Assembly (NCBI RefSeq): GCF_029227915.1
Contig: NC_079876.1
Span: forward strand, 13,456,001 to 13,516,000
Length of the DNA stretch: 60,000 nt
Source: Hydractinia symbiolongicarpus
Lineage: Eukaryota; Cnidaria; Hydrozoa; Anthoathecata; Hydractiniidae
Reading direction: 5' to 3'
Notes under the pieces: generated by a model
Seen by the model: only the letters and a program-made list of their open reading frames with translations
Told to the model about the DNA's origin: nothing
Database searches by the model: none
Translations under genes and position numbers: made by a program
Shown: piece after piece, positions 56,935 to 60,000 of the stretch
How positions within the stretch are numbered: position 1 is the first letter of the stretch
Layout: every line of letters begins with the position of its first letter

Positions 56935-59609
56935 CAAGGGCGTAGCCAGCGTCAGTCAGGCTCTGCGATCGACTGACCTACTTTTTTCATTTTAACACGT
57001 CTTTTTTTCCACCGCCACCGCCAACACATGGATGGGTGCACCAATTGCGCATCCGGCACAAATTTTGTCCCGGGCGGCGCACACAAGTTCCGCGCTTCGC
57101 ACGTCGTTTTCGCAGGATATAACAGTATCCACTTTGTTTTGCAGGCTGAGGTGTTGAATCTCTACTTTGTTTCGCAGATAGTCTTTTTCGCAGGATTACC
57201 TGCGAAAATTATGCCTATGTACGGTCTTATGTCTTCCATTTATGTTCATTTTGGACGCATCCTATTGGCTAGTAAATTTTGCAGAGAGGTTAAAAATTCG
57301 CTTCATATATGGCTATAGAACATACGCAAAAAAGTCAAAAAAAACAAGCGAAGTTGTAAAGGTGAAGAAATCATGATGTTGCTGTCAAACGTGGATCCGT
57401 ATTTAGCTTTATAACTTGTATAGAGCTTCGTGAAAATTCTCTATACTCGAACCATCCAATTTTTGTATCTGTATGTAAATCTTCAGATTTGTTTTCGTGT
57501 GTAGAAAGCACTTTCAAGTTTTCAGTTAGCTAGCTATTCATCCTCTTCCGTAACTCTGTGTAGACAGCAGATCTTGTAGCTATACAGAACAAGACGTATG
57601 ATATACGCAAACAACCTCGCGAATAAAGTTTACAAAAAGCTGTCTATCAAATTGGGATTTTTGTTACGAAGTTAGGCACGACATATTTTACTATTCAGAT
57701 ACGCAATAATATTTGTTACACACTTATTTTTCAAAATTGATTTGTGAGACCTTCCTTAATTTTCGATGGGTCCGTCTTGGGTGAACCGACTGACAGGAAG
57801 AAGAAAGACCACAAACCCACAAACCCCCAAATTTGCGAAATTCATTAATTCAGTTAATTCTGCCTACATTCACTTTTAAAAAGTTTGGTGGAAACACCTT
57901 TATTTACTAGTTAGTTAAACAAGTGTTTTGAACACTTGTCTTATCTTTTTAAAAAAGAAAAAAAAGTAAAAATAGTTACCAAGATGAGATTCGAACACAC
58001 GACGACTCCCGTGTCGGTGCTCAGAGAGGCAAAAATTTCCATTCTTGTAGGACACATTTGCGTTTTAATACAAGCTCACAAGCTTGTAATAAAGCTATTC
58101 TTATAAGCCTTTATAACAGTTTATATAAGAGAAATATTTTAGCTTTTTATCCTGATTGTGGTCAGCTATGATTCAACACGGTTTTAAATCAGAAAATTTT
58201 TCCTCATCTGCCTTCAAATAAAAATTTACAACCAGTATCTATTTTATTTTGCGATAATGACAAACATTCTGGGCAATTTAAACCTAATCCCTTCATTTTT
58301 TTTAAGTTTGAGTAAAGCTACGTTAAAGCGTTCTGGTCAATATTTTAAGCTAGGTTGTCATACGTTATGATAACAAAGCAAAAGAAAAGAAAAAGGAAAC
58401 GTGTGTATCATTTCGAAGTTGTTCCTTTTGCATTAACCCAAACGTTAGTTAATCAATGTGGTACTTCTAGCACTAATGACTTCTTCCATTAAACTTCTAT
58501 TAAACCTAAACAAGTTTTATCTGCAGAACCTTGGTAGATTCATTCCGTTCAGGTTTTATTAACGGTATTGGAAAATATAATGTAGGCAGTTACTATGACA
58601 AGCTCCACACCTCTGTGATCACGATTATTCTTCCCATTGTAACTTGCGAGAGGACGTCTTAAGGTTTATTCATTGTAGTGAAGGCTCTCAGGTTTGTCTT
58701 TTTCAAAGGTTATTTTTAAAACCTTATGAATTTTCTCTTGATATATATACAGAATTGATAAGGTTAATGTTATGACGATGCTGGCAATGAATCTGTTAAA
58801 ATTAATAGTTGTCATGCTAACATTTTAAAGCAAAACAGATTAGCTTTATACATATCCTTGTTCTTCTCATTGCTTAAATTTAGTTGTCTGTAATTCATGC
58901 TTTATACATTATTTCTGAAACATGATGAATCGAATCAAACGTAACATATTTTTACAAATTTTCCAAAAGTAGTTTAAAATATTTACGCAAGAATGTTCCT
59001 TACTTAACTAATAATGCCAACTATGCCCATAATTTTAAAATTTGTAACACGATGTGTGGAACGTATTATTAACACAAGGGTTTTCAATGATTTGTATGAA
59101 GACATTTCGTCCATGGTTCGATTTCATTATATTTTTAAATTTTATTATATTTATGAAGAAAAAAGATTTTGATTTGGTTATTTTTTAATGACCTCCAATC
59201 TGCAGAAAACTTTATTTTAGTGATAAATATAAAGAAAGAAGAATAAACATTCTAATTATTGCTTTAATAACTTTCAATCTATAAAAAAACATTATGATGG
59301 TGTTGTGTTGTCTTATTGCTGATTTGATTACAACCTTGATGATAAAGATTTTAATGTATTTTATGTTGTCATTATTCCCTTTTTTCGATCAATTCGATCA
59401 TTACTTAACGTCTATCGTGTATGTCAGAAAGTCGGTTTTATGGCGTTTCAGTGCTTAAAGGGCGTAAAAGGCGTTGGTTTCCTGAACCCGTTGGGGGACT
59501 CACAACGCCCCCCAATCCCCCAGTTGGTTATTATCGCACCTGCGGTGCAATGTTGGCCCTGCGGGTCAATGGTTCGACTAAGGTTAATTTTTTTCTGGCT
59601 ACGTCCCTG
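56935..59609. mobile_element. Possible large element: opposed CAGGGACGTAGCCAG ends
   Basis: CAAGGGCGTAGCCAG at 56935-56949 and CTGGCTACGTCCCTG at 59595-59609 are inverse copies with two mismatches. CAGGGxCGTAGCCAG is a common start of animal DNA transposons. The flanks (ATGTA left, ATGTATAA right) are only roughly alike. No transposase frame lies between. The two ends may be unrelated fragments. Confidence 0.3.
57975..58035 (-). repeat. tRNA-like / SINE-like fragment
   Basis: On the minus strand CGTGTGTTCGAATCTCATC matches a Pol III B box (GTTCGAATC) in a tRNA T-arm setting, preceded by GAGCACCGACACGGGAGTC. No A box or cloverleaf could be drawn, so a tRNA-derived SINE remnant is likelier than a tRNA gene. 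Confidence 0.35.
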
Positions 59610-60000
59610 ATGTATAAGTTATTCATCAAGTAAATCTTATTAAAAACCATCACGAACAGTTTTTTTAAGCACTTTGCTACCACATAATTAGTTCATTTTA
59701 ATTTTTATACTTTTTTAAATAATTTGTGGTGAATCATTGCGTGTTTTTGTGGTGTATTTTTTTTTTGTTTAGGCATTGTTCGGTTCTATGTTGGTTTTTT
59801 CAAGCGAATACCTGAATTTTTTTCAAAATGATGAACTCGCCAGAAAACGCCTGCACTTTTCGCGGTGTATGCGTCTTATCGGTACCCTCGTGGTTTTGGT
59901 TTCAAAAAATAACTTTGTAAAAATGCAGATAAACAAAGTAGAAATTTTTCCCGGTGGAACAAAAGATAAATTAGCCAAAAGGTCCTAATTTCATGATTTA
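59610..60000. other. No gene recognised
   Basis: A plus-strand frame at 59776-59988 has no recognisable domain. Confidence 0.4.

Noticed and set aside
57028-57318. 96-residue plus-strand frame with TTTCGCAGGAT repeats
   Set aside because: No domain is present. The frame is shaped by repeated TTCGCAGGAT/TTTGCAGG words and is likely repeat-derived.
57975-58035. Functional tRNA gene
   Set aside because: Only a T-arm-like B box is visible. No A box, acceptor stem pairing or cloverleaf could be found.
59421-59633. Plus-strand frame with PEPVGGLTTPPNPPVGYY
   Set aside because: The Pro/Gly-rich stretch lies in repeat-like CCCCCAATCCCC sequence at a possible transposon end. No family is recognised.

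Overview
This is an AT-rich eukaryotic window, most likely from a cnidarian and possibly a hydrozoan. Coding exons are separated by GT/AG introns. The secreted PAN/F-type-lectin-like protein, the NTPase/FN3/ankyrin protein and the mix of transposon families fit that group. The taxon is inferred from family resemblance and was not tested by any search. Most open reading frames are chance frames or transposon remains. Only two host genes can be supported with splice-site detail.

Layout. 0-8 kb: a decayed non-LTR reverse transcriptase (minus), a piggyBac-like MITE with TTAA ends, a second decayed reverse-transcriptase fragment (minus), a hAT-type MITE and a small element made of GCGGA motifs. 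8.2-11.4 kb: a multi-exon MULE transposase gene (plus), broken by frameshifts, with a 128-bp minisatellite between its last two recognisable exons. 12.8-15 kb: a 98-bp hairpin, a 266-bp tandem duplication and a 256-bp TA microsatellite. 15.7-23.7 kb: the main host gene (minus), five exons encoding about 1160 residues: a novel N-terminus, a superfamily-1-like P-loop NTPase, a fibronectin type III domain and ankyrin repeats. Its last intron holds a three-copy 300-bp repeat, one copy split by a MITE flanked by an 8-bp target-site duplication. 24.3-26.1 kb: a 1.9-kb element with 60-bp inverted ends and no gene. 27.6-33.1 kb: a very recent tandem duplication whose second copy lost 1.66 kb. 34.1-35.6 kb and 36.8-37.5 kb: two more terminal-inverted-repeat elements, the second carrying a transposon exon. 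37.5-38.9 kb: the second host gene (plus), a PAN/apple, Cys-rich and F-type-lectin-like protein, probably secreted. 43.7-45.5 kb: an integrase fragment (minus) and an internally deleted non-LTR retrotransposon (plus). 49.8-53 kb: four copies of a local repeat, interrupted by a pogo/Tigger-like transposon that carries half a transposase and a HIRAN-domain frame in divergent orientation. 53-60 kb: no supportable gene.

The two host genes show no operon-like link. The most noteworthy items are the NTPase-FN3-ankyrin gene, whose architecture suggests a sensor or regulator (inference only), and the pogo-like element with a divergent HIRAN partner, which looks like the centrally deleted form of a two-gene transposon.
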